Assembly (NCBI GenBank): GCA_008704415.1
Contig: VXIS01000219.1
Location: forward strand, 1 to 64,000
Direction: 5' to 3'
Source of the DNA: Sphaerosporella brunnea
Taxonomy: Eukaryota > Ascomycota > Pezizomycetes > Pezizales > Pyronemataceae
Length of the DNA: 64,000 nt
Positions 11,951 to 21,487 of the stretch are shown here, piece by piece. Each line of letters starts with the position of its first letter. Positions within the stretch are counted from its first letter, which is position 1. Position numbers and translations under genes: made by a program. The notes beneath the pieces are model-generated. The model saw only the letters and a list, made by a program, of their open reading frames with translations, was not told where the DNA came from and ran no database searches.

Positions 11951-12638
11951 AATTGTCAACGTGCCTTCGCCGACTCTTCCCGGGGTGCTCGGAATGACCT
12001 CGCTCGCGCACGTCGTCGCCAGAGCAACCACCCAAGCCAAGCGACAGGACTACTACCAGTACAAAACCCGCCAGTCACCGAGGATGGACCCCACGGCGGC
12101 TCAGGCTCGCGTCTTTATCAACTGAGGCTCGACAAGGCACCGACAGCCCCTTACCTGGCATGGACAAACAGGAGAACCGATGACAAGTGCCGGTTCTGCA
12201 GAAAGGCCCCGACGCCAACAAGGGAACATCTCTTCAAAAACTGTGCCAGATGGTGGAAAGAACACATTGTGTTGTGGAGAAGGGTGGTAGAGGCCACGGA
12301 ACGAGAAGGAAAGGAAGTGAGTGGGAGGAAGAAGATCTCCACTCCCATCAAGATCCTGTTAGCAGATGATCGATGGACCAAAGCTGTGTTGGACTTCCTA
12401 GAATGCACCAAGGTGGGGACCTGGCCTGAGAGGCCAAGAATGTAACGACGATGTGCGATTTGCCCCCTGTCCTATGTCGGATACGAATTTCCTTAACATC
12501 TCCTATGTCCTTTTTCCTTTAAGACACGCCCGAGTGTAGGCCTTCAGGGCCTAAGGGCAGTCTGCATGTATCACTTATGTCATGGCCGCAAACGGCCGAA
12601 TACATTATGATTAAAACAAAACAAAAATTGTCAACGTG
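11951..12638 (+). mobile_element. 5'-truncated Tad-type LINE insertion with 13-bp target-site duplication
   Basis: The 13 bases AATTGTCAACGTG occur at 11951-11963 and again at 12626-12638, on either side of a 662-bp body (11964-12625). The body encodes only the last part of ORF2 and ends in an A-rich tail (ATTAAAACAAAACAAAA). Truncation at the 5' end, an A-rich 3' tail and a duplicated target site are the marks of target-primed reverse transcription. The duplication is still perfect, so the insertion may be fairly recent or lie in a slowly changing spot. Confidence 0.88.
12106..12444 (+). pseudogene. LINE ORF2 C-terminal fragment with zinc knuckle
   Basis: An open frame encodes RLYQLRLDKAPTAPYL, then a CX2CX9HX4C knuckle (C-R-F-C ... 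H-L-F-K-N-C) and a tail ending DRWTKAVLDFLECTK..., with a TAA stop at 12442-12444. The spacing of the knuckle and the LLADDR/VLDFL tail match the fragment at 4.4-4.6 kb, so both are the same broad family. No reverse transcriptase is present, so the copy cannot move on its own. The part before 12106 (from about 12000) may belong to the same protein in a shifted frame. Confidence 0.8.
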
Positions 12639-14995
12639 AAGGGTTAGGGTTTCCCGTTACACCAAGCATGACCTCTACAACAACCATACCAAAATGCCGC
12701 CGTGACGTCGAGGCAGTGGAAGCAAAAACGGCAGGACAATCACAAGCGAGGATGGGAGGACAGCGGGGAGCATGGGGCAGATGAGGAGGGCGAAGGTGAT
12801 GAAGCAAATGCGAACAAATACGAAGCAAATGCGACGTCTGTGGCCTGAAGTTTATTGGGTCTGTAATGAGTGAGAAAGAAGTAGGGTTTTTACTTTGTAC
12901 TGGCAACGTAACGCACATGAATGGAAATGTTTATGCAACCGACGATACGGCGAGAGAATAGGGCGCGGCATTGGTGTTAACGCCGTCAATTCTGCGCCCT
13001 CCATCTCGGTATCACTATTGCTAACTACTATAACGAGCAACAATACCGGATCTACTCGTCAATAAGGAAGAGAGATAAGGTTGTGGCACAGTCACCGAGC
13101 CACCGTGGCTCACGCAACCGGACCCGTGGCGAAGTCACTGCGCCGCAACCTTATCTCTCTTCCTTATTGACACTTGTTGGCCCACGTTGTAGCCGAACTA
13201 AAAAAGGATCATCATTTTGCAGAGCAAATAGATCCCTCAGACCTCCGGCGATTTACCCACAGAGATTACCATGTTCCATCCAGAGCAAATCAACAGATCC
13301 CCCCAGACCTCCGGGGGTTTATCCACCTCAACATCCCGCTCCGCCTCCACCGCCTCTTCCTCCTCCGAGTCCTGGAGGTACACCCCTGCCTTGACCAGCA
13401 TTTAGCAGTCTCTCTGTTTCTTCCAGCAGCAACATCCTGGTGGATCGCGTCTGTTACACCAACGCCCTCTCCCACATCTCATCAACGCTGTTATCTACCC
13501 ACGCAGACGCGGCAGTAGGTGGGGCTAGGCTTGTAGCAGTCTGGCGAGTCGTAGTTCGGGGGGAATGGAGCTTATGTTTCCGTCTCTTGACGTTCGTCGG
13601 CGTTTCCGCAAGCTCGTAGCCATCGCCGATAGTCGGAGACTCTTCCCCAGCCGCATTAGCATCCCGAAACCTCAAACACAGCTAGCCGGGGGCACAAACC
13701 AGTCTCGTCTATAAGCAAGCGCAACTCCGGTGTGTATATAAGGCTTGTGCCCCGGGGTGGCATCTTCGTTGTTTGGTCGTCAATGGTGACTGGCTTCGTC
13801 CGGTTTCGATCATCGGCAGCGCTCCCTCAGAACAGACATAGCACGTACCGGTTCCATGATTCATGCTGCTGTTCATAGCCCGTTCAACGTCCGGCGTGGA
13901 GGCGAGGCTCAGCGGGAACTTAGAGGTCTGAGGGGATGCGAGCAGCAAGGCTGATCCTATCGGAATCAGCATCGCGGTCAAAATGGCAGCCCAAAGACAG
14001 CGCGGCAGGACACTTACCCCACGACTGGTGCTCATGGATGATTGGAAACGCAGGCCACGGGTTGAGCTTAGTCCCAACCCAGTTCCCCTGATGTAAATAC
14101 TGATGAATGTAGACATTCTTTTGATGAAAAGAAAATTTGCACGTCATCACGCAATATCACTCGTCAGAATACCAAATCTACTCGTGATAATCGTTGGGAT
14201 CCGATCCGTTGAAGTTCTCTGGGCGGAGTAGAGATATCCTGCCCCACGATCCTGAGATGGCCCTGCTGAGGTGTGCACGTTGAGGTCCATGGGGGCAGTG
14301 GGATAGCTGGGGGGGAGGGGCAGGGAGGGGCGTAAGACAAAGCCTGCAGAAATTGAGAACGGACAATATATATATGCTCGTATGGGAATCCAAATCAATT
14401 AATGCCCTCAACGGACCTTGTGCTTTCTCCGCCGCATCGTGTACACTTCCAAGCAGTCAACCTGTCGCCCCAAAATCAAGCAGGCGAAGCTTTATGTGGA
14501 TGAATTCATGGCCACTTTTTGACAGGTCATTCTAATGTCTGGCGTTGACGCGACTGCAAACTTCGGTCTCCGCGGGCGGGATAGCCCCATTGGACCATTT
14601 CAGCTGCAGGCGCACCGGCCAGAGATGTTTTACCTTCTGGGAAAGTGCCACATAATAGTCATGTGATGAGCTTCAGAAACCTGCTGAGGGAGATACGCGC
14701 CGGCCTTTTTCTTTTTTCTGTATGCCTGGCCAGTCACGATTGAGGTTTCTCTCGTACGAACGATTCGCGGCAGCAGCGCGTTTGCACCCCCACGATATCG
14801 CCATCGGAAACTGTAGATGATCGAGATCATGACGCTTCGCCAGCAGTCAAATTAGCCAGTCCCGCCTGAGCTTGGGTGAGAGGGCTGCTGTTTCTTCTTC
14901 CCTCCCTGACAGCTCCTGCTCCGCTCCGACACTGTCTGCCGCGTCCGTGTAGTCTCCCTTTCGGCCCCCCTCGCTCCCACCGCTCTGTTTTATCA
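12639..14995. other. Intergenic, with a foldback element
   Basis: The notable item is the perfect 25-bp inverted repeat at 13059-13170. The remaining sequence shows no gene. The final stretch (about 14880-14995) is rich in C and T and is most likely promoter and 5' leader of the MACPF-like/GTPase gene. Confidence 0.45.
13059..13170. repeat. Foldback element F1 (25-bp perfect arms)
   Basis: The arms 13059-13083 and 13146-13170 are exact reverse complements (starting TCAATAAGGAAG). Between them lie the core motifs GTGGCACAGTCACCGAGCC and GTGGCGAAGTCACTGCGCC, which recur in the foldbacks at 18.9, 57.8 and 59.9 kb while the arms do not. Confidence 0.8.
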
Positions 14996-17900
14996 ATGTT
15001 CATCACTACCACCCGTCCGGCACTCGGCCAAGTGGCCAGCTTGGGTACGCTTTACGATGCGCGAACCGATGCCTTTGTGCCCATTTCGCTGCTCAACGCG
15101 CGAATCCCGGACTCTGCCATCACCAGAACTGACAATCACACCACTACATTCGACTATTCCGAGAGCGACTCCTTCAAAGAGAAATTCAGCAAGATGGGCT
15201 TCAATGCCGAGCTCAAGGCGAGCTTCCTCGGTGGCTTGGTCAGTGTCGAAGGTTCCGGCAGCTATCTCAACGAAAGCCGCGACACCAACCGAGTTTTGCA
15301 AGCGTCGATGCATTACAAGATCACGACGGTGCACGAGAGTCTGCAGTTCATGAGCAACGACCTCAAGGGTCTCCTCGCCTTCAAAAATATCGAGGGCAGC
15401 TTCGGCACGCACGTCGTCGCCGAGATCACCTGGGGCGCCTACACGGTTGTCACGGCCAAGCATCAGCTGTCGAAGCACGACACCAAGACCGATAGCGATA
15501 TCAGCGGTGCCTTGAGGGCAAAGCTTGCATTGTTAAAGGTCTCCGGCAAAGGAGGATACGAGGAGAAGGGCCGCGATCAGAGCTCCGATTACAACTTCGA
15601 CGTCCACGTTCACGGCGATGTCTTGGCTGATGATAGCGCGCTGCCCACGACGTTCGAAGAGGCCTACAAATTCATCACCAAGGTTCCGCAGTACATTGCC
15701 AAGGCCAACGGAGGCAAAGGAAAGCCGTTCACGTATACCCTGCTCCCCTTGGGCATCTTAAAGTACATGTATCCTCTGCAAATTGCGGCCGATATCACTC
15801 TCGTGCAACTCAGCTTCGACACTCTCGAGAAGTTCGTTCAGCTGTTCGATGACTTCCGTGACGCGCAACTGGCACTCTCCGACTACCAATCACGTATCAG
15901 AGAGCATCGATACTGTGTGCCGGCCAAGCACATCAATGAGATCGACGACCTCAAAACCCGAGCCAACGGACGGGAAGCCACACTCAAATCACAGTACTCC
16001 ACCACATTGAAGGATGCTCGGTCTGGGAAGGCGGAAGCTGACAAACTATGGAAGTTGCTGGAAGATTTCAGCACCGGGAGCTTGTCCCCGGATTCAATCG
16101 CCGCAGCGTCGGGCGAGTACGCAGATAAGATGGATTTCGTCGACTTGGTTACCGGGAAGGGGGCAAAATATGTCGGATTCACGAGCGGCGTGGAGCTCCT
16201 GAAGAATGTGCGCGACGAGATCTACGTTTTCCGCTTCAACTGGAATTCTCAGCATCAGCAACCTGCTTTCGCCGAAAACGTTGCGATCCTTCTGGATCTT
16301 CTAGAGGACAGCGATCGGAAGGCGCAAATCATCCTTAAAGATTGCGATGGTACCGGCGAGACTGTGGAAAAGCCATATATATCCCACGAACGCAATGCCG
16401 CCGTCATCACCGAGGACTTGGCTGAAGAGCGAAGGGAGCTCGCCGACAAGTGCATCATGCGGTGCAACACGGACTTCTTCGAGCGCGGCCAGCAGAAGAG
16501 GCCCGTCAAGATGGCAAGAGTCAGGCTGCCATGCCCCGGCAACGACTGCTCCCCAGGTACACGTTGCGACTGGATCTGCTACAAGTGCCGTGCTTCGGTC
16601 TCGTTCGGTTATGACGACACCTTTTTGTACTGCGGCTGCGGCCGGGGCTTATACATGCACTGGAGCTTCCAGTGCAAAGACCCTAGGCACGGCGCGGAAT
16701 GGGCGAAATACCAGCAAGAAAAGCTTCTTCCGTTGCTTGATGCACTCGAGCCGTTCGATGCGCTGAATATCCTGATCTTGGGCGAGACGGGCGTGGGCAA
16801 GTCGACCTTCATCAATGCGTTCGTGAACTATCTCACATATGACACGCTTGAAGACGCCATGAAGGCAAAGGGGTTGAATTGCATCATACCGTTCTCGTTC
16901 GCCACGCAGGTTGTGGACAAATCCGATCCCCGTGGCCGGTTTGTCCAGACAACGGTATTATCCACCCAGCAAGAATGAAGTGCTTTCACTCATAACGGAT
17001 GGACAGGTTAGCGCTGGAGCCAGCAAAAACGAAATGGACGGCTCAAAGGGACAATCTGCGACACAAAAGACACTCGTACACAGCGTCCAGATTGGAAGTT
17101 ACACCGTCCGGTTGTTCGACACACCCGGTATAGGAGACACCCGCGGAGCCTCGCAAGATGCGGAAAACATGGCCGACATCCTATCCGTCCTTTCCAACTA
17201 CGAGAAGCTTCACGGAATTGTAATCCTCCTGAAGCCAAACAACTCGCGTCTTACCCTTATGTTCCGATTCTGCATCAAAGAGCTCTTAACACACCTTCAT
17301 CGCGACGCTACTCGGAACATGGTCTTCGGTTTCACCAATACCCGCGGATCGAACTATAAGCCAGGTGATACGTTTGAGCCGCTCAGGAAGGAGTTGTCAG
17401 CAAACAAGGACGTTGATATCGGCCTCTTCGAAGATACCGTGTACTGCTTCGACTCCGAAAGCTTTCGCTACCTCGCCGCCTATCATCAGGGCGTTGACCT
17501 CGGAGACCGTGCCGACTACAGTCGAAGCTGGGAGAAGTCAGCGCAGGAGTCCCAGAGACTGTTGACAAAATTCCAGAACCTGACGCCGCACCTAGTCAAG
17601 AGCACGGTCAGCCTGAATGAAACCCGCCACATGATCACGGAGCTCACCAAGCCAATGGCGGAAATCATGCGGACTATGAACGACACCATCAAAGTGAACG
17701 AAGAGCAGATTCAGTCTCTATCCGAGGACAAGCTAAAAAAGGAAGACCTGGAGAAGCAGCTGTTTGTGACCATGAAGACCTTGCAGGCGCACAAACTTGA
17801 TATGGCACGGACCGTATGCTCTCATGCAGACTGTATCGACCACCAAGATGACGGTACCGACCCGAACAAGGTGAACTTGAGAGTTGTGTATAAGACTCGC

Positions 17901-18665
17901 TGTCACGATCCTTGCTATCTGGCAAACGTTCCGGCCGATCAGATAGCTCATCGTGATCTTATCTCTTGCACCGCATTTCACGGCAACAACGGCTTCTGTT
18001 GGAGGTGCTCGCACTCGTGGCAGCTGCACCTGCACGTTTTGTACGAGCTTAGGCCCGAGCAGCGAACTATCAAGAGTCGGGACGCCGAACGCAAGCTGAA
18101 CGCTGCTACGTCCGATATGGAGAAGAAGGAAATCGCAATCGCCGAGAAGAAAGCGTTCATCGCAGCGATCAAAGCCGAGCACGACGAGATCGAGCACGCC
18201 GCCATTCGGTTCTGCCTTTTCCTTAAAAAGAACTCGATCACCCCCTATAACGACGCGACTCTCGATTACCTTGCGTTTATGATCAAGGAGGAGAGGGGTA
18301 AGGTGGCCGCCGGCGGTGATCACGCCAAGCTCGAAGCCTTGGAGAAGTATCGCGATCAATACCAAACGCAGGTCAACATCCTCACCACGAGAATGCGGCA
18401 CGGCGACGACTCGGAGCTTTTGAGTGAACAGGGGGTGCACGAAAAAGTTCAACAGCTCTACTCGCTCAAGTACTACGGCCAGCAGCTACGCCGAATCAAA
18501 ACCATCGTTATGAAAGCTCACGGCGACACCTTCCGCGAGCAGTCGCACCATGTCCATGTGAGGGCAAAGCGGTGGACCATCGGTAGCGCGGTGGCCGGTG
18601 GATGGCAGCGTTTGCGAGACGGGTGGGCTCCAGCTAAGGTTGCTCCCACTGCGACCCATCATTAA
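14996..18665 (+). CDS. Stonustoxin/MACPF-like domain fused to P-loop GTPase, 1205 aa, two exons
   Basis: Exons are 14996-16954 and 17007-18665, with a 52-nt GT-AG intron. The ATG at 14996 is chosen because family similarity begins right after it (ALGQVASLGTLYD); the frame stays open upstream, but that part is C/T-rich leader-like sequence. Residues about 7-330 resemble the MACPF-like N-terminus of the stonustoxin (SNTX) family. A helical and possible thioredoxin-like stretch follows (about 330-480), then a Cys-rich segment (about 512-560). The G domain has Walker A GETGVGKS (596-603), switch DTPGIGDT (691-698) and a G4-like FTNTR (762-766). Next come a coiled coil (about 840-900) and a second Cys/His cluster (about 924-985). 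No signal peptide is seen, so it is probably intracellular. In this family the MACPF part can insert in membranes; whether this one does is unknown. Confidence 0.88.
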
Positions 18666-18942
18666 CGATGACATGGAATGGTTGGAAATGGGATCTTGAC
18701 AACTGCTTGTGATATGCGTTGTTTGATTTTTCTCCTATGACTTTATTCCTTTGTAATGAGGGACGACCCGTTTGCATTCGTGATTCTTCGAAATATATGA
18801 TGGCAACTACTAGGTAGTATGCACTTGTGTGTAGATTGCTGGCCAGTGTACGTACTTGGCAGTATTTAGTTGTATCTAGATTGGAAATGCCGATCATCGG
18901 GGAACCACAGAATTATTGACGACGAGTCGCGAGGAAATGGGC

Positions 18943-19006
18943 AGGCGGGAGAGGTGGCTTACCCGCGAGAACCCGTGGCGCAGTGACTGAGCCGCATCTC
19001 CCGCCT
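18943..19006. repeat. Foldback element F2
   Basis: Arms 18943-18959 and 18990-19006 pair at 15 of 17 positions (AGGCGGGAGA core). The loop contains GTGGCGCAGTGACTGAGCC, the motif shared with F1, F3 and F4. Confidence 0.65.
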
Positions 19007-19207
19007 TTGGTTCTGGCATGTCATTATTGCTGAGTAGATCCGGTAGGCGTATTGCCTTCTCGGGTTCTTCTCGGCATCGTGGACACACGGCCGGTTGGCA
19101 TCCCGTCTTCTAGGGATCCCACGGCTCTCCGGGGGCGCAGCCGGTGGGCACCCCGTCGCCGTGTCCTCTCGGCGCTTTCCCGTCGCCTACAACCATCTGG
19201 TCGCCGC

Positions 19208-19253
19208 GGCGCCTCGGTATAATTGTCACTTAACGCGAGGCGCCTTTTTTTCC
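19208..19253 (+). other. Perfect 9-bp hairpin followed by a T run
   Basis: GGCGCCTCG (19208-19216) and CGAGGCGCC (19236-19244) are exact complements around a 19-base loop, and nine T follow at once. In form this is like an RNA polymerase III or intrinsic terminator, but no small RNA gene was recognised upstream. Confidence 0.45.
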
Positions 19254-19500
19254 CTGGAAGTTAGAGTTTTGCGGTGGACTCGTCGTCGTTGTCGGAGGGG
19301 GAGGAGTGAGTGGCCATGGAAGTTTTGCGTTGAGTCGGGCCTGTTTCTTTGCTTTGTCTTTCCTATTTATACCTTTTCTTTTGTTCTGGTTTTGACTGGT
19401 TGGTATTCGAGGGTGCCGCAGCTGACGCCTGAGATCACATCAATAAGGCGGCGGATTGGATATGGGTGGGGATGGAAGTGGGTCTGTCATAATCTTTCGA
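19245..19500 (+). mobile_element. LINE 3'-end fragment (second subfamily)
   Basis: The order of blocks is GCCTGTTTCTTT, TTTGTC, TTTATACCTTTTCTTTTGTT, GCCGCAGCTGAC, CATCAATAAGG, GGGTCTGTCATAATC. The same order is seen after the LINE frame at 60.7-60.9 kb and, on the minus strand, at 57.1-57.3 and 59.3-59.4 kb. Only untranslated sequence remains here. Confidence 0.6.
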
Positions 19501-19870
19501 GGTTGCATACAGACGATAAACTTGACTGCACACACACTGGGAGGAGCAGCGCAGCGCCGAGCCTGAGATAGCCGCTAGTTCTGTGCTGCGCCTAGGGCAA
19601 ACTACGAGTCGAAGTATAGGGGAATAGTGAAGGGAAAGGATTTAGGATAGCGAATGAGAAGGAGCTCATAAGGATTAAAAGTGAACATCCGTGTCGTGAC
19701 CAGACGGCGAGCCATGGTAAGTTCAGCTTCACTCCATTTTTAATCGCGTAGAATAAGGGTGAAACGTATGTGCGTGTTATGATAGAGCTCGGCCACATAG
19801 TATCACTCGGGAAAAATTTCCTTTTCCGGGTCACGTGACTTTGCTCTATATTTACAATAGTATAAGGATA

Positions 19871-21029
19871 TTCCTGCATATGCATTCTAAACGTTACACG
19901 GCATATGACTTGGGATTTTTTGGGGGCGGAGATTTTGGTTTGGCTGCGTATGGACGGAGATTGTGGTTTGGCTGCGTGTGGGGCTGCGTGTGGATGTGGA
20001 ACCCACCAGCGACTGTGGTAGGGCAAATGATCTCTTGAGGGTTTCTTGGCCCGGGATTTTGTGGGCTGTTTTTTTGGAAAAAAACAAAAAAACAAGAAAA
20101 GGTGTGGATAGGGGAGTCTGTTCCCTGTTTTACGTTGGAATAGGGTGACATCGAAACGATCTGATAAGTCGGGGGGGGGGGGGGGTGCTCCTACATATAA
20201 GGCGGCTGATTTTCCGCTCTCATTCCTCGATGCGTTGCTCGCCGCTTCTCTCTACTCTGCTTCTCTCCTTGGCAATACCGCACAGTGACAAATGTGGCCA
20301 TAAATGTATCATTCGACACGTAAACCTTCGCTTTTGTGAGAATTATTTGAGGATTACAGGATGCTTTTACGTTTCAAGGGTTAGTAATTCGTTGTTGCGG
20401 GTTTGTGCGTTGCGGACTCTCACTGGGTGAGGACAAATCGGTGGAGGCCGTGAATTATAAATCTTCTGTTGAGTGCCAATTCGGCCCGAACGTACAAACC
20501 ACAACTCTTACGAACCTGTTCACACCGACGTGGCGAGTCGCAGTGTCGTGATGGACACCAAGCGCATTTCGAAGCAGGTAGGTATGCAGAGGGTCAGGAG
20601 GACGAGAGAGAACGCCAGGTGGGTGTGGATGTGTGATCGGCGGGATGATCGATTCGACGATCGAAGAGGGTGTGCTTGATCACATCTATGGATAGTACAA
20701 CGTTCGTTATCCCCACGTTGGCTTTCTGCCTTCGACTTGAAATCCTCGCGAATGGTGCGATATCGCTGGTGCCGAGACCACCGGGACGATATCGCCAGGG
20801 AAGATATCAGGACGGAGACCCCCGAGGCCCACAGCCCTGGATGAGTAGATGCTGGACCGCACTGTCGAGGGCTGCGGTCCGGGGGTGTAGTTCTCGGACG
20901 TGAATGATATATAAGTATGGCGAGGCGCTGAACAGGCGTTATTACCAGGAAGCGGCCGGGCCACATCTGAGAGCAGAAACTGGGTAGATACTTGGCATCA
21001 TGTTACGGCCGCAGGCCGCCGGGACTTGT
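19871..21029 (+). repeat. NLR-flanking direct repeat, copy 1
   Basis: From 20111 to 21029 this copy matches 26858-27737 in the same orientation almost throughout; for example GAGTCTGTTCCCTGTTTTAC, TGGATGTGTGATCGGCGGGA and AGGCCGCCGGGACTTGT occur in both. A boundary block with ATGCATATGCAT at about 19875 also matches. The stretch 19907-20107 is absent from copy 2 but resembles the partial copy at 1.8-2.2 kb. A TATA-like ATATATAAGTAT lies near 20909. No terminal inverted repeats and no TG...CA ends are seen, so calling it an LTR is not supported. Confidence 0.8.
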
Positions 21030-21031
21030 AC

Positions 21032-21094
21032 TTTTTTAAGTATCTGGATGCCGGCCTGGGTTAGGGTTTCTGGGACATCCGGATACTTAAAAAA
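21032..21094. repeat. Hairpin with 19-bp arms and TTAGGG-containing loop
   Basis: Arms 21032-21050 and 21076-21094 pair at 18 of 19 positions (TTTTTTAAGTAT..GGATG). The 25-base loop includes GGGTTAGGGTTTC. It starts three bases after the end of direct repeat copy 1. Confidence 0.7.
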
Positions 21095-21487
21095 TCGTAG
21101 TAGCAGGGCGGGTTTTCCGTGTTGCGCCACCGCAGCGGCTCACTTTGCTCTATATAGTGATGATATAAGCACAATATACAGCGCGCGCATACAGACGACA
21201 GATGGCTAGTAGTCAAAACCACGGGAATCAAAACCGCGGAACTTTGAGTACCCCAACAACAAAGCCGATTTCTTCCCGAACGGGATGGTTTCTACCGATG
21301 AAACATGGCAATATTGGCCTCTTTACTTTCGCAAGAGCAAAAGGAACGATCATTGTATTAAAAGTAACGGACCAGCTAGCAGAATGACCCTTTAATTTAA
21401 TTAAATACCAGTTTGAAAAACTCCTGACCTTAGATAGAAACACCCGCTCACAACTACCGCCGTCGCCCCTGAATACCTCCACTGATC

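Larger units (their letters stand above)
18666..21487. other. Intergenic between the GTPase gene and the NLR gene: repeats only
   Basis: The two genes converge tail to tail across this 2.8-kb stretch. It holds foldback F2 (18.9 kb), a hairpin followed by a T run (19.2 kb), a LINE 3'-end fragment (19.25-19.5 kb), the first copy of the NLR-flanking repeat (19.87-21.03 kb, with a G run near 20171-20187) and a hairpin at 21.03-21.09 kb. No protein gene is visible. Confidence 0.6.

Noticed and set aside
12640..12655. Telomere-like GGGTTAGGGTTT here and near 21058 and 40376
   Set aside because: Only one or two units each, so not telomeric arrays; probably chance or small repair-derived insertions.
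14876..14995. Upstream in-frame extension of the MACPF-like/GTPase protein by 40 residues
   Set aside because: It begins with GTG, has no ATG before 14996, and the translated stretch is what C/T-rich leader sequence gives; family similarity starts just after 14996.
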